Positions 26,973 through 36,413 of a stretch of DNA of 64,000 nt are shown here, one piece after another. The position numbers were made by a program, and so were the translations under genes. The DNA comes from CAYXFD01 sp964464175 (lineage in GTDB: Bacteria > Cloacimonadota > Cloacimonadia > Cloacimonadales > JAJBBL01). Each line of letters opens with the position of its first letter. Position 1 is the stretch's first letter. The stretch is from positions 258,090 through 322,089 of the forward strand of contig CAYXFD010000001.1 in the NCBI GenBank assembly GCA_964464175.1, written 5' to 3'. The notes beneath the pieces are model-generated. The model saw only the letters and a list, made by a program, of their open reading frames with translations. It made no database searches and was not told the origin of the DNA.

Positions 26973-28258
26973 AAGGATTTGTAACTACCATTGTGTTAAG
27001 CGCAGCGTTAATTCTTTTCTCGAGTTTATCTGCTGATCGGAGTAAGTTTTACGGGTATTGGATAGGAACGATCCGGGTAATGGAAAATGAAATTGAGATC
27101 CGGGTCGGGATATCGAAAAGCGGAGGAATACTGTCCGGAACCATTGAGATCCCAGAGCAGTTACCTCAGGAGTTAACCCTGACAGGCTTGGAGATAGCTT
27201 ATCCCGAGATCTCCTTTTCTCTGGAGGTAGGGGCACCGGCTCATTTTAAAGGAAGCATGAAAGAAGGTTATATTAGCGGCACATTTTCTCAAGCTGGTGT
27301 TAATGGTCTGTTTCATTTAGTTCAGGGAGAGAGAAAAAACAAAAGTGAGTTACAGGTAGAGAAGCTGCCTCTGGAGGGAGAAGTCGAACTCTTGCTGGAA
27401 ACAGGAGCAGGAGAGCTTTCCGGCAGTCTTGTACTTCCCATTCGGGAAGAGAATTATCCGTTAGTGATCATTATAGCGGGGTCCGGACCGACTGATCGTG
27501 ACGGCAATAATCCCTTGATAGCCGGGAAGGGATATGTTTATCGGCAGATAGCGGAAGAACTGAGAGAGGCAGGAATAGCTTCTTTAAGGTATGATAAGAG
27601 AGGAGTGGGGAAAAGTGTTCAGGCAATGATCAAAGAAGAGGATTTACGAATAGCTCATCTGGCAGAGGATGTTGCTGCCTGGATAAAGCTGATGAAGAAT
27701 GATTCCCGGTTCGATAAGATCGTGCTGTTAGGTCACAGCCAGGGTTCATTGTTAGCCATTCTTGCTGCACAAGAGGAGAGGGTGGACGGTTTGATCTCAG
27801 CAGCAGGAGCAGGGCGTAATATGGCAGATCTCTTATTGGAGCAGTTTTCCCGGCAACCGGAACCATACCGGTCAGAAGCAGAGAACATTATCAGAGCTTT
27901 GCAGCGGGAAGAGAGAATTGAGCAGGTCAGTGAAGAGTTATCGGTTCTTTTCCGTCCTTCACTGCAATCCTTTTTACAGTCAGCTTTCAGATATGATCCT
28001 GCTGTGGAGATAGGGAATTTAGATATCCCACTGCTCATAATCCAGGGGACTACCGATTTACAGGTAGCAGTCGAGGATGCTGATAGGCTGGGGAAAGGTA
28101 ACGAAAAAGCAGAAGTGCTGATCATAGAAGGGATGAATCATATGTTTCGCACTGCTCCGGACGAGCTGAGAGCTAATTTCAGTACTTACGGTGATCCTGA
28201 GCTGCCGTTAGCAACAGGTTTTATTGCTGGAGTAATCAGATTTATCAGCGAGCTATAG
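26969..28258 (+). CDS. Secreted alpha/beta hydrolase
   Basis: A 429-residue protein with an N-terminal signal peptide (about 1-22, hydrophobic core then SADRS). A beta-rich domain fills about 25-120. The hydrolase fold follows, with the IAGSGPTDRDGNNP oxyanion segment, nucleophile Ser258 in GHSQGS, Asp363 in GTTDLQV and His391 in GMNHMF as the probable triad. Family members act as esterases or peptidases on small substrates. It overlaps SdpI by ATGA, so it is the third gene of the ArsR-SdpI operon. The substrate is unknown; an acyl-enzyme mechanism is implied by the triad. Confidence 0.85.
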   Translation: MKGFVTTIVLSAALILFSSLSADRSKFYGYWIGTIRVMENEIEIRVGISKSGGILSGTIEIPEQLPQELTLTGLEIAYPEISFSLEVGAPAHFKGSMKEGYISGTFSQAGVNGLFHLVQGERKNKSELQVEKLPLEGEVELLLETGAGELSGSLVLPIREENYPLVIIIAGSGPTDRDGNNPLIAGKGYVYRQIAEELREAGIASLRYDKRGVGKSVQAMIKEEDLRIAHLAEDVAAWIKLMKNDSRFDKIVLLGHSQGSLLAILAAQEERVDGLISAAGAGRNMADLLLEQFSRQPEPYRSEAENIIRALQREERIEQVSEELSVLFRPSLQSFLQSAFRYDPAVEIGNLDIPLLIIQGTTDLQVAVEDADRLGKGNEKAEVLIIEGMNHMFRTAPDELRANFSTYGDPELPLATGFIAGVIRFISEL

Positions 28259-28331
28259 AGAACCGACAGAGGGAGAATGATTTAAGGGTACTTTGGGATT
28301 TAAACAGCCAGCAGATCCGGCGGGTAATACC

Positions 28332-29246
28332 TTATTGCCCGGAGTATAAAGATTCAGCCCGTAGGATGCCACCCCAAACTCCGGCTCTGTTCTTTAAGCT
28401 GGCTTGTTCAATTTTGAGATTATTTATTTGATAGTTGTTTAGGTATTGAGTTATGCAGGGTATTAGCTGGGAAAGTGAGAAGGATTTGCATTCAGTGAGT
28501 CCGCCGCCGATGATCACTAACCGGGGATCTAAAAGTGTAACAGCATTGGCGATAGCAAACCCGAGTTTATCATAGGCTTGATTTATAATACTTCTGATTC
28601 GTTCATCGGAATTTTGCAGCGAGAGAAGGTCTTCCATCTCGAACGGTTCGGGGAGTAATCGGGCAGCCTGCTTTTTAATCGCAGATACCGAAGAGTACAT
28701 TTCCAAACATCCGTATTTTCCGCAGCCGCATCTTCTTCCTTTATTTCGGATTATTGTGTGTCCTATCTCCATTGCGGAGTAGGAATCACCGTGATAGATT
28801 CTGTCATTTAATACAAAACCGCTGCCAATACCGGTGCCGATAGTGATTCCGAGACAAGAGTCACTATTGCTGCCTCGGGTTTTTGCCTCACCGTAAGCCA
28901 TAAGATTGGCATCATTTTCTATGAATACAGGAACAGAAAAAGCCTTTTCCAGAATTTTGCAGGGTTTCGCACTAGTCCAGTCTTTCAAATTAGGAGAATT
29001 ATATAAGACCTCACCTTTTCTGACATCGATATAACCGGGACTGCCGAGGGCAATTGCCCTTAAGATTTCATCTTTCTGCAAGCGGTTTTTAATATCGTGA
29101 ATTGCGGCAGTGAGGAGCTTGAAAACCTCTTCCTTTCCCTGATTATGGTGGAGTTTTCTCTCGAAGAAGAGAAGACCAGATTTATTATTTCCGTATCCGT
29201 ATTTTAGGGCTGTACCCCCTAAGTCCAAGCCGGCATAGCAATTCAT
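28332..29246 (-). CDS. ROK-family sugar kinase (glucokinase-like)
   Basis: A 304-residue ROK kinase phosphorylating a hexose such as glucose. The N-terminal phosphate loop GLDLGGTALKYG, catalytic base Asp112 in FIENDANLMAYGE, the Glu160-IGH163 pair and the zinc motif CGCGKYGCLE (Cys173, 175, 180) are all present. No helix-turn-helix precedes it, so it is a kinase rather than a ROK repressor. It follows the hybrid kinase gene by 48 bases on the same strand and converges with the hydrolase operon. Confidence 0.9.
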   Translation of the reverse strand: MNCYAGLDLGGTALKYGYGNNKSGLLFFERKLHHNQGKEEVFKLLTAAIHDIKNRLQKDEILRAIALGSPGYIDVRKGEVLYNSPNLKDWTSAKPCKILEKAFSVPVFIENDANLMAYGEAKTRGSNSDSCLGITIGTGIGSGFVLNDRIYHGDSYSAMEIGHTIIRNKGRRCGCGKYGCLEMYSSVSAIKKQAARLLPEPFEMEDLLSLQNSDERIRSIINQAYDKLGFAIANAVTLLDPRLVIIGGGLTECKSFSLSQLIPCITQYLNNYQINNLKIEQASLKNRAGVWGGILRAESLYSGQ

Positions 29247-29294
29247 CTATTCTCACTTTCAGGTGTTAAATCGTCAGGGTTTTAATAAAAAATG

Positions 29295-32200
29295 TTACTC
29301 AGAAATATCCTTCAGAACTTTCTGGATAAGTTCGATAAACTCTTCTAAATGATAAGGTTTTTCGACTTTATCATAAAAACCGTACTTATTCGGTTCTGCC
29401 ATAACGGGGTTATCTAAATAACCGCTGGAAGCCAGGGCTACAATATCTGGATATTTTTCCCGGAGGAGCTGTAAGGTTTCCAGACCGCCCAATTCGCCGG
29501 GTACTGTCAGGTCAAAGATCACCAGATCAAAAGGTTTGCCTCTCAAATATTCTTCTTCATAGATCAGCAATGCTTTGGAACCACTTGAGCAGAGCATTAC
29601 TGTACAGCCAATATCTTCCAGGGTCTCTTTTATCGTATCAGTGACGATCGGATCATCATCCATAATGAGGATCTTGGCATCGGTATGAGCAGTTGTTTCG
29701 TTTTGAGTCTCATCCATAGTACGTTTACCTGAAGCAGGTAAGTAAACCTCGAAGGTAGTTCCTACCTCCGAAACAGAAGACACATCAATACAGCCGTTGT
29801 GTTTGTCGATTATGGAATAGGCTATTGCCAGCCCCAAACCGCTTCCCTGATGTTTTGTAGTGAAGAAGGGATCAAAGATCTTTTCCAGACAGTCTTTGGG
29901 GATTCCAGCCCCTTCATCGGCAATAGTGATCTTGACATAGTTTGAAGTTCTGCCAGTCCAGACAGGTGCCGAAGAACTGGGAATGTTTTCTCCCTTGATG
30001 GTAATAGTGCCGCCATCAGGCATAGCCTGAACAGAATTTATCATAAGATTGCTAAAGACCTGTTGAATCTGAGTTCTATCAATATCACAGAGCCAGAGAT
30101 CGTGTTCCAGCTTCAGTTGATAACGTGTCTTAGAACCGTTGACAGCAAACTGAGCCGTCTCTTCAAGCAGTTCCTTAACAGACATAGTCTTTCTGTCGGG
30201 AGTAGAACGACGTGAAAAGGTAATTAATTTGTCAGTCAATCCGGTCGCTTTTTCATAAATTCCCAGGGCACGGGATAAATATTGTGAAACTTTTTCCTGA
30301 GAATTATGAAAGACCATAGCCATCTCGATGTAACCGAACAAACTGCTGAGGAGATTGTTGAAATCATAAGCAACACCGGCTGCAAGGGTTCCTAATGATT
30401 CTAATTTCCTTGATTTTATGACCTTCTCTTCTATTCTTCTTTTAGTTGTCACATCCCGTAAGAGGATGATATCACCCAAAATAGTGTTCTCTTCGTTGAG
30501 GATTGGGGCTCCGACAATTTCAGCCACCCGCTTTTCCTGATCTTTGGCTAAGATGACCGGCTTATCATCAACTCCAAGTATAGTATTAGTTCCGATAGAT
30601 TGAAGCAGTGGTTTTTCCAGAGGTCTATTCGTCTTTTCATCGATCAGAACAAGTATCTTTTCCAGATCTTTTCCCTTTGCTTCTTCCCAAGCCCAACCGG
30701 TTAACTCCTGAGCTACCTTGTTCATAAAACTAACCTTACCTTTTGTGTCGGTAGCGATTAACCCTTCGCCAATACTTTCCAGGGTAGAATAAAGCCTGTC
30801 TTTTGTGTCTTGCAGCGACAGCTCTCTCTGTTTGAATTCGGTTACATCAGTGAGTATCGTAAACTTTGCTTTTTTCCCATTTTTCCAGTCGATGAGATTT
30901 TCTGTGATCAGGTAATGACGGTTATTCTCCAGTTCATGATAATCCAGCTTAATCGGTGTTCCATTGGGCTGAGGAGTATTTTTGATACCAAAGGATAAGA
31001 CAGGGTCTCTGTTTTCGGCTAATTCCTGCAAACACTTTCTTCCGGAAACCCCTTGTTGTATCAGCTTTTCAGTAAACTTATTGATCAGTAATACTTCTCC
31101 CGTATCAAGATCAGAAACATAGAGTATCTCGTTGATAATATCAAAGAGGGAAAGAATTGTATCTTTCTCTGATTCCAGGCTTCTGGCAGCTTCCTTATAA
31201 GGGGTGATCTCGAGATCAACTGTATAAAACTCCGGAATGCCCGATATATTTTCCATTCTGATGTGAACGGACAAAACATCGTGGGCAGAGCCTTCCTGAT
31301 TACAGTGAATAGTCTCTTCTGCGGGCATTGAGGAGCCTGCGGTGAGGTGTTCCGTAAATTTCCGGACAAAAGTGTCTTTCTCTTCAGGCTTTATGATCAG
31401 ATCTTCTATCTTTCTTCCAAGCGCTTTATCTTTGGAATAGCCGTATAACAGTTCACAGGCTTCATTCCAGAAAATGACCTTTCTTTCCTGGTCGTAACCG
31501 ATTATCGGGATTTCAGGTACTATTTCGAAAAGTGTCCTGAATCTCTTTTCATTTTCCTGAACCAATTGTTCTCTCTTCTTCCGGGAAGAAACCTCCGATA
31601 GAGTATATCTGTAAAGAATCCAGGCGGTCATTGTGATCAATACGATTATTATCAGCCAGATTATAAAAACAAGGACATTAAACGAGGTAAAAAATCCCGT
31701 TGTCACGGTCGGTGAAACAAAAAGCTGCCAGTCTTGACCGGAAAAGGAGTACTCTTCTACGATCAACGGAACGTTTAGATTTTCCGGAAGCCAATTCTTC
31801 CTGAAATCAGGAAATATCTTATTCCCATTAACAGTGAGAATCCTGCTTAAATCTTCAGCCTGATATTCCTGCCTAATTGCCAGCAGGACTCTGGTGAGAT
31901 CAATTTCCAATAAAAGCAAACCGGTAATCTCTGGCTCTCCGCTTGCTGAAGATTTAGAGAGGACCGAATACATAATGGTTTCAATATGATGATTGTTCTC
32001 ATTATAGTAGGGTGCCCTGAGGAATGGGTTTATTCCCTGGGTGAGATAATCTTTGATAGCTTGTTTCTGGTTTGCAGGATAGTCATCAACTTGATTCTTC
32101 TCTCTTTCAACGGGAATTGTTTGCTGAACCCTGAAATCAGAATCGAGATATCTTATCGATAACAACGCATCATGCCTTAAATACAAGGCTTCACCCAGAA

Positions 32201-32498
32201 TTTTGAATTCCCTGTCAAGAGAGGTATTTGCTGTATGAGTGAGCAAGTCACTGAGCAGCAGGAGCTGGTGTTCATACAGCTCAATTTCACTTTGCAGTTT
32301 TTCCCCGAAGAGTGCAGCTTCATAGGAAAGAGTTTCAGTTAGCTTCTTCTTCTGATTCTGTGAGACACTCAATGACATATAAATATAGGAAAAAATCAGA
32401 ATAATCAGGAGTGATATTATCAGAATGAAGGCATAGTAATCGTGCTTATAAAGTAAGCCGATGGAATCTTTCTTACCAAACTCTTTTTTACCAGTCAT
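29295..32498 (-). CDS. Hybrid sensor kinase with PAS domains; phospho-acceptor His replaced by Tyr
   Basis: A 1067-residue membrane protein: hydrophobic segment near 19-42, an extracytoplasmic sensor (about 44-268), a second segment near 270-297, then three PAS-like domains (about 320-690). The dimerisation helix reads LGTLAAGVAYDFNNLLSS, where the family has AHDFNN; Tyr711 takes the place of the phospho-accepting His (codon TAT at 30365-30368). The ATPase domain looks intact (VFSNLMINSVQAMPDGG, DEGAGIP, GSGLGLAIAYSI). A C-terminal receiver keeps DD and Asp996 in VIFDLTVPG. It may be a pseudokinase, act on a partner kinase, or reflect a sequence error. Its operon partner is the ROK kinase downstream. 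Confidence 0.9.
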   Translation of the reverse strand: MTGKKEFGKKDSIGLLYKHDYYAFILIISLLIILIFSYIYMSLSVSQNQKKKLTETLSYEAALFGEKLQSEIELYEHQLLLLSDLLTHTANTSLDREFKILGEALYLRHDALLSIRYLDSDFRVQQTIPVEREKNQVDDYPANQKQAIKDYLTQGINPFLRAPYYNENNHHIETIMYSVLSKSSASGEPEITGLLLLEIDLTRVLLAIRQEYQAEDLSRILTVNGNKIFPDFRKNWLPENLNVPLIVEEYSFSGQDWQLFVSPTVTTGFFTSFNVLVFIIWLIIIVLITMTAWILYRYTLSEVSSRKKREQLVQENEKRFRTLFEIVPEIPIIGYDQERKVIFWNEACELLYGYSKDKALGRKIEDLIIKPEEKDTFVRKFTEHLTAGSSMPAEETIHCNQEGSAHDVLSVHIRMENISGIPEFYTVDLEITPYKEAARSLESEKDTILSLFDIINEILYVSDLDTGEVLLINKFTEKLIQQGVSGRKCLQELAENRDPVLSFGIKNTPQPNGTPIKLDYHELENNRHYLITENLIDWKNGKKAKFTILTDVTEFKQRELSLQDTKDRLYSTLESIGEGLIATDTKGKVSFMNKVAQELTGWAWEEAKGKDLEKILVLIDEKTNRPLEKPLLQSIGTNTILGVDDKPVILAKDQEKRVAEIVGAPILNEENTILGDIILLRDVTTKRRIEEKVIKSRKLESLGTLAAGVAYDFNNLLSSLFGYIEMAMVFHNSQEKVSQYLSRALGIYEKATGLTDKLITFSRRSTPDRKTMSVKELLEETAQFAVNGSKTRYQLKLEHDLWLCDIDRTQIQQVFSNLMINSVQAMPDGGTITIKGENIPSSSAPVWTGRTSNYVKITIADEGAGIPKDCLEKIFDPFFTTKHQGSGLGLAIAYSIIDKHNGCIDVSSVSEVGTTFEVYLPASGKRTMDETQNETTAHTDAKILIMDDDPIVTDTIKETLEDIGCTVMLCSSGSKALLIYEEEYLRGKPFDLVIFDLTVPGELGGLETLQLLREKYPDIVALASSGYLDNPVMAEPNKYGFYDKVEKPYHLEEFIELIQKVLKDISE

Positions 32499-33000
32499 AA
32501 GAAATCCTTGTTTTCATCTTCATTAATACAGTGACAGCTTTAAGGGAATAATCCGAAGAGTAATCAGCACAAGAATGATTTGAGTAGTGTGAATCCATCA
32601 TGGCAACAGCCCGATAGATATGCAGAGGGTGGGTTGGAAGGTTATCGCTATGCTGTTAAAACAGGCCGTATAATCTTCTTGATAGAAAAACCCTATAAGA
32701 TAAGTATCTCTTTTCATCGTCTTGATCTTTGCTCCGTATTCCTCATTATTAAGGTAGTCATAAGACCAGAGTCAAAGATAATAATTGATAAATAAAAGGC
32801 AACTTATATTTTTCCGTTTCACTGGAGAGAGATTTAGAAACGACCAATTTTTTAAGTATCCACAGCGGGTTAGAATGCTAAATGAGACTAATACTGAAGC
32901 ATTGTTCAACAAGCAGATTCTCAAGAACTGCCGCAAAAGTTCTCAATTTTCTTGACAGTAAGGTGAGTATAAGTGACTTGACAGAGCTAAGGAAATGAAT
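32499..33000. other. Intergenic region before lepB
   Basis: No gene is supported in these 502 bases. CTTGACAG occurs twice near the lepB end (32951-32958 and 32977-32984), but neither has a -10 box at a normal distance. A short open frame at 32580-32795 has no family resemblance and no clear ribosome-binding site. Confidence 0.45.
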
Positions 33001-33669
33001 ATGAAAAAAAAGAAAAAGGTCGTTCGGAAAAAGAATTGGCTGCAGGATTGGTTTGAAGCGATTCTCTTTGCTTTTGTCGTAGCAATGATTATCAGAAACT
33101 ACACATTTCAGAATTTTAAGATACCCTCAGCTTCTATGGAATCAACCCTGTTGATCGGAGATTATCTCGTTGCCAATAAATTGAAATACTATTTCACTGA
33201 TCCGGCAAGAGAAGATATAGTTACCTTTCGCAATCCTGCTGATCCGGAAGAACCAGAGCCCCGCGACAGATATATTCGCATAATCCCGCCAATATACTGG
33301 GACAAAGATAAGTCTTTTCTGACTTATTACGAAAGAAAAAATGTAGTAAAAAGGGTGATAGGATTGCCCGGTGACAGTGTCCAGATGATTAATAAGAGAG
33401 TTTATGTTAACGGTGAACTTCATCATGGCGGTTATGAGCAATATGCCGACAGACGGATCATTCCCGGACGCGATAATTACGGACCGGTTGTAGTTCCGGA
33501 AGGGAAGTATTTCATGCTTGGAGATAACCGGGATTATAGTCTCGACAGCCGTTATCCCAATTTCGGATTTCTTGACCGTAATGATGTTACAGGTACACCT
33601 TTAATTATATTTTGGTCTGTTGGTAGTGACGGAATCAGGTGGGAGAGAGTTTTAAAAAAGATTGAATGA
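33001..33669 (+). CDS. lepB: Signal peptidase I
   Basis: A 222-residue inner-membrane protease that removes signal peptides. A basic N-terminus is followed by one membrane segment (about 16-32) and box B IPSASMEST with nucleophile Ser45; box D VVKRVIGLPGD carries the general base Lys117; the C-terminal GDNRDYSLDSR box E is present. It processes secreted proteins such as those downstream. I choose ATG 33001 over 32995 because AAGG lies nearer the normal distance. It overlaps hemW by ATGA. Confidence 0.93.
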   Translation: MKKKKKVVRKKNWLQDWFEAILFAFVVAMIIRNYTFQNFKIPSASMESTLLIGDYLVANKLKYYFTDPAREDIVTFRNPADPEEPEPRDRYIRIIPPIYWDKDKSFLTYYERKNVVKRVIGLPGDSVQMINKRVYVNGELHHGGYEQYADRRIIPGRDNYGPVVVPEGKYFMLGDNRDYSLDSRYPNFGFLDRNDVTGTPLIIFWSVGSDGIRWERVLKKIE

Positions 33670-34811
33670 TCTCTCATGTTTATCTCCATTATCCTTTTTG
33701 TTTGCGTAAATGCGGCTATTGCAGTTTTTTTTCCCTGCAGCCGGATTCAGAGCTTCAAAAGAGATACCTAAGAAACTTAATTGCAGAGATAAGGACTTAT
33801 TCTTCTTTATTAACGATACAACCATCAACCTTGTATTTTGGCGGCGGAACTCCAAGCCTGCTCAAGGGTGAGAATGTTGGAGAGATCATGGAGCAGTTTG
33901 ATCTTTCCAAATTGCAGGAATGCACCATAGAAGTTAATCCGGCAACGGTTGAGTTCAACAGGTTACTATCCTATAAAGAATTGTCTGTTAATCGTCTCAG
34001 TCTCGGTCTGCAATCATTTGTCGATAAAGAATTACTATTTCTGGGCAGGATCCATAAAAGTGAAGATAATTACAGCGTTTATGACTCAGCAAGAAAATGC
34101 GGTTTTGATAATATTTCAGTAGATATGATCTACGGTTTGCCGGGACAGACTCTGAGAGAGGTAAGATATAGCCTTAAGGCGATTCTCGATTTGGCACCGG
34201 AACACATATCGACCTACAATCTGAGTTTGGAACCGGAAACTCCCATAGCCCAAAGCGGGACAAAATTGCCTTCGGATGAAATTACTGCAACGTTTTATCG
34301 TTATATCAGAGAAAAATTAGAGGAAGAAGGGTATGCCCAATATGAGATATCTAATTTCTCGCGTACTCCGGAGAGAAAGAGTTACAAAGGAACTGACAAA
34401 GGAAAGGGTAACCGGGATTACAGGTCGAAACATAATTTGAGTTATTGGATGAATGAGCAGTATATAGGTTTTGGATGCAGTTCCCACAGTTATGTCGGGA
34501 AATATAGATACTATAATTCCTCTGATCTGAGAAGCTATTTTAACTCTGTAAGTGACAAAACAGTTTTTCCTAATAAGGAAGTCCAAGATCTGTCAAAACA
34601 GAAAAAGGATTTTGTAATCCAGAGTTTAAGAATGACAGACGGTTTGAATATTGCAATGTATAAGAGAGAATTCCGGGAAGATTTTTTGGATAAGTTTCAT
34701 GAGAAGATTATTAAGCACGATGCCTTTCTGGAGATAAAAGAAGGGTTTCTCAGACTGAAACCGGAAGGATATTTCGTTTCTAATGAGATTATAGTAGATT
34801 TTATTGAATAA
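33666..34811 (+). CDS. hemW: HemW-type radical SAM protein (heme chaperone / CPO-like)
   Basis: A 381-residue radical SAM protein. The 4Fe-4S motif Cys12-x3-Cys16-x2-Cys19 (PFCLRKCGYC) lacks the extra cysteine of genuine oxygen-independent coproporphyrinogen oxidase (HemN), which favours HemW, the heme chaperone. SAM-site motifs YFGGGTPSLL and the HemW-type HNLSYW...GFGCSSHSY segment are present. It overlaps lepB by four bases (ATGA) and precedes the secreted 'AsnB-like' gene by 10 bases, so the three genes form an operon. Confidence 0.9.
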   Translation: MISHVYLHYPFCLRKCGYCSFFSLQPDSELQKRYLRNLIAEIRTYSSLLTIQPSTLYFGGGTPSLLKGENVGEIMEQFDLSKLQECTIEVNPATVEFNRLLSYKELSVNRLSLGLQSFVDKELLFLGRIHKSEDNYSVYDSARKCGFDNISVDMIYGLPGQTLREVRYSLKAILDLAPEHISTYNLSLEPETPIAQSGTKLPSDEITATFYRYIREKLEEEGYAQYEISNFSRTPERKSYKGTDKGKGNRDYRSKHNLSYWMNEQYIGFGCSSHSYVGKYRYYNSSDLRSYFNSVSDKTVFPNKEVQDLSKQKKDFVIQSLRMTDGLNIAMYKREFREDFLDKFHEKIIKHDAFLEIKEGFLRLKPEGYFVSNEIIVDFIE

Positions 34812-34821
34812 GGAGTTATTC

Positions 34822-36081
34822 ATGCTGCATTATAAAAAAGTTGTATTTCTTTTGATAGCGGTCACTTTGTCGGTCTCTCTGACAGGAGAGATTCTTATCC
34901 CGATGGACAACAGCCAAACTGACCATCTAAAGGCTTACGGGGTTGCTTTCTATGCCTTAACCAAAGATATAAATGTCCAATGGCTTCTCAATTTCAGAGG
35001 TGGCTCTTTTTTAATCCCGGACTTCAGGGAGATAGAAAACATCTGCAATATCAGGGGTGTTAGATTCGAGAGGATCAGTGCAGAGCAAACTGCTGCGCTT
35101 TACTCTGTTATAAACGAAGAGAACATGGATATCGTCATTCTTGAGAAGGAACCGAAAATTGCTATTTATACTCCACCAAATTCTCTCCCCTGGGATGATG
35201 CCGTGACCTTGGCTTTGACCTATGCCGAGATAGAGTATGATACCCTGTGGGATGAAGAAGTATTAATCGGAGTTTTGGATGACTATGACTGGCTTCATCT
35301 GCATCACGAAGACTTTACCGGGCAATACGGAAAGTTTTTTGGAAGTTACCGTAATGCCTCCTGGTATCAGGAAGATGTCAGGATAAATGAAGCTATGGCT
35401 GCCAGGCTGGGATATAATAAGGTCTGGCAATTGAAACATGACGTAGCGGTCAAGATCAGAGAATATGTAGAAAAGGGGGGATTCTTATTTGCAATGTGTG
35501 CCGCTACAGAAACCCTCGATGTAGCTCTCGCGGCTTACGGAATCGACATTGTTGAGTCTCAGATTGACGGGGACGGAATTGATAGAAATTATCAAAGTAA
35601 ACTGAATTTCAACCGGACATTTGCCTTCGAAGACTTCAATCTGACAACAAATCCCTACATCTATGAACATTCCAGCATAGATGCCAGTAATTATGCCAGA
35701 TTGAGAGGGGCCGAGCAAGACTATTTCGTACTGTTTGATTTCTCGGCGAAATTTGATCCTGTTCCGGCGATGCTGACCCAAAACCATACGAATACGGTCA
35801 ACGGTTTTCTGGGGCAGACTACCTCTTATCACATGGAATATATCAAAAGCAGTGTCATTATTTTAGGGGAATCTCCCGGAGAAGACGAAGTTAAGTACAT
35901 CCACGGGAATCTGGGTAAAGGAACTTTTACTTTTTACGGTGGACACGATCCGGAAGATTATACTCACCGGATAGGTGATCCTGAGACAAATCTCTCACTT
36001 CATAAAAACTCACCGGGTTACAGATTGATCCTGAACAATATACTCTTTCCGGCAGCCGAAAAGAAGAAGTTAAAGACCTGA
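34822..36081 (+). CDS. Secreted protein of the family mislabelled 'asparagine synthetase B'
   Basis: A 419-residue exported protein with a signal peptide (about 1-23, LLIAVTLSVSLTG). Its sequence (ILIPMDNSQTDHLKAYGVA, WLLNFRGGSF, DDYDWLHLHHEDFTGQYGKF, EKGGFLFAMCAATETLD) matches proteins of Bacteroidetes annotated as asparagine synthetase B. It has no glutaminase or synthetase signatures; the name is probably historical. Function is unknown; a periplasmic or surface role is likely. I choose ATG 34822, six bases after AAGGAG, over the upstream TTG. It follows hemW by 10 bases. Confidence 0.85.
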   Translation: MLHYKKVVFLLIAVTLSVSLTGEILIPMDNSQTDHLKAYGVAFYALTKDINVQWLLNFRGGSFLIPDFREIENICNIRGVRFERISAEQTAALYSVINEENMDIVILEKEPKIAIYTPPNSLPWDDAVTLALTYAEIEYDTLWDEEVLIGVLDDYDWLHLHHEDFTGQYGKFFGSYRNASWYQEDVRINEAMAARLGYNKVWQLKHDVAVKIREYVEKGGFLFAMCAATETLDVALAAYGIDIVESQIDGDGIDRNYQSKLNFNRTFAFEDFNLTTNPYIYEHSSIDASNYARLRGAEQDYFVLFDFSAKFDPVPAMLTQNHTNTVNGFLGQTTSYHMEYIKSSVIILGESPGEDEVKYIHGNLGKGTFTFYGGHDPEDYTHRIGDPETNLSLHKNSPGYRLILNNILFPAAEKKKLKT

Positions 36082-36413
36082 TGTGGTTTGCTTAAGAGCT
36101 ACCGTTCCGAGCTCGCTAAACCTTTATATGGAGGATGAATCTTTCGAATAAAGAAGGGACAGTCAGGATAAAAGAGACTCTTGTGAGGACTTCGAAATTT
36201 TACTGCGCGATTATCACATACCGTGTAGAGAGTACATACGATAAGGGACTTAAAACACTATACTATCTTACAACAGAACTATTTCCGGAGCTGCAGTTTT
36301 CTCTCTCCGGCAATAACCAAAAAAAGGTTTGACAAAAAAAACTGTAACCTATTAGTTAATCTAATTGCTTGGATTATAGCTATCACTATCATAAAAAACG
36401 GAGGATAAGTGAA
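36082..36413 (+). other. Intergenic region with a possible promoter for the secreted anchor-J protein
   Basis: TTGACA at 36329-36334 is followed by a 15-base spacer and TATTAG (36350-36355), a plausible but sub-optimal promoter before the start at 36414. A 65-codon open frame (36135-36332) has no supporting features. Nothing else was seen. Confidence 0.4.

Noticed and set aside
32580..32795. 71-codon open frame before lepB
   Set aside because: Low-complexity translation with no family motif and no clear ribosome-binding site.
32952..32973. TTGACA plus TATAAG as a lepB promoter
   Set aside because: The two boxes are only 10 bases apart, too close for a normal sigma-70 promoter.
34822..36081. 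Asparagine synthetase B
   Set aside because: No N-terminal Cys glutaminase and no synthetase motif; the protein has a signal peptide. The label is kept only as a note.
36135..36332. 65-codon open frame upstream of the secreted protein
   Set aside because: GGAGG directly abuts the ATG, which is too close, and the translation has no recognisable features.
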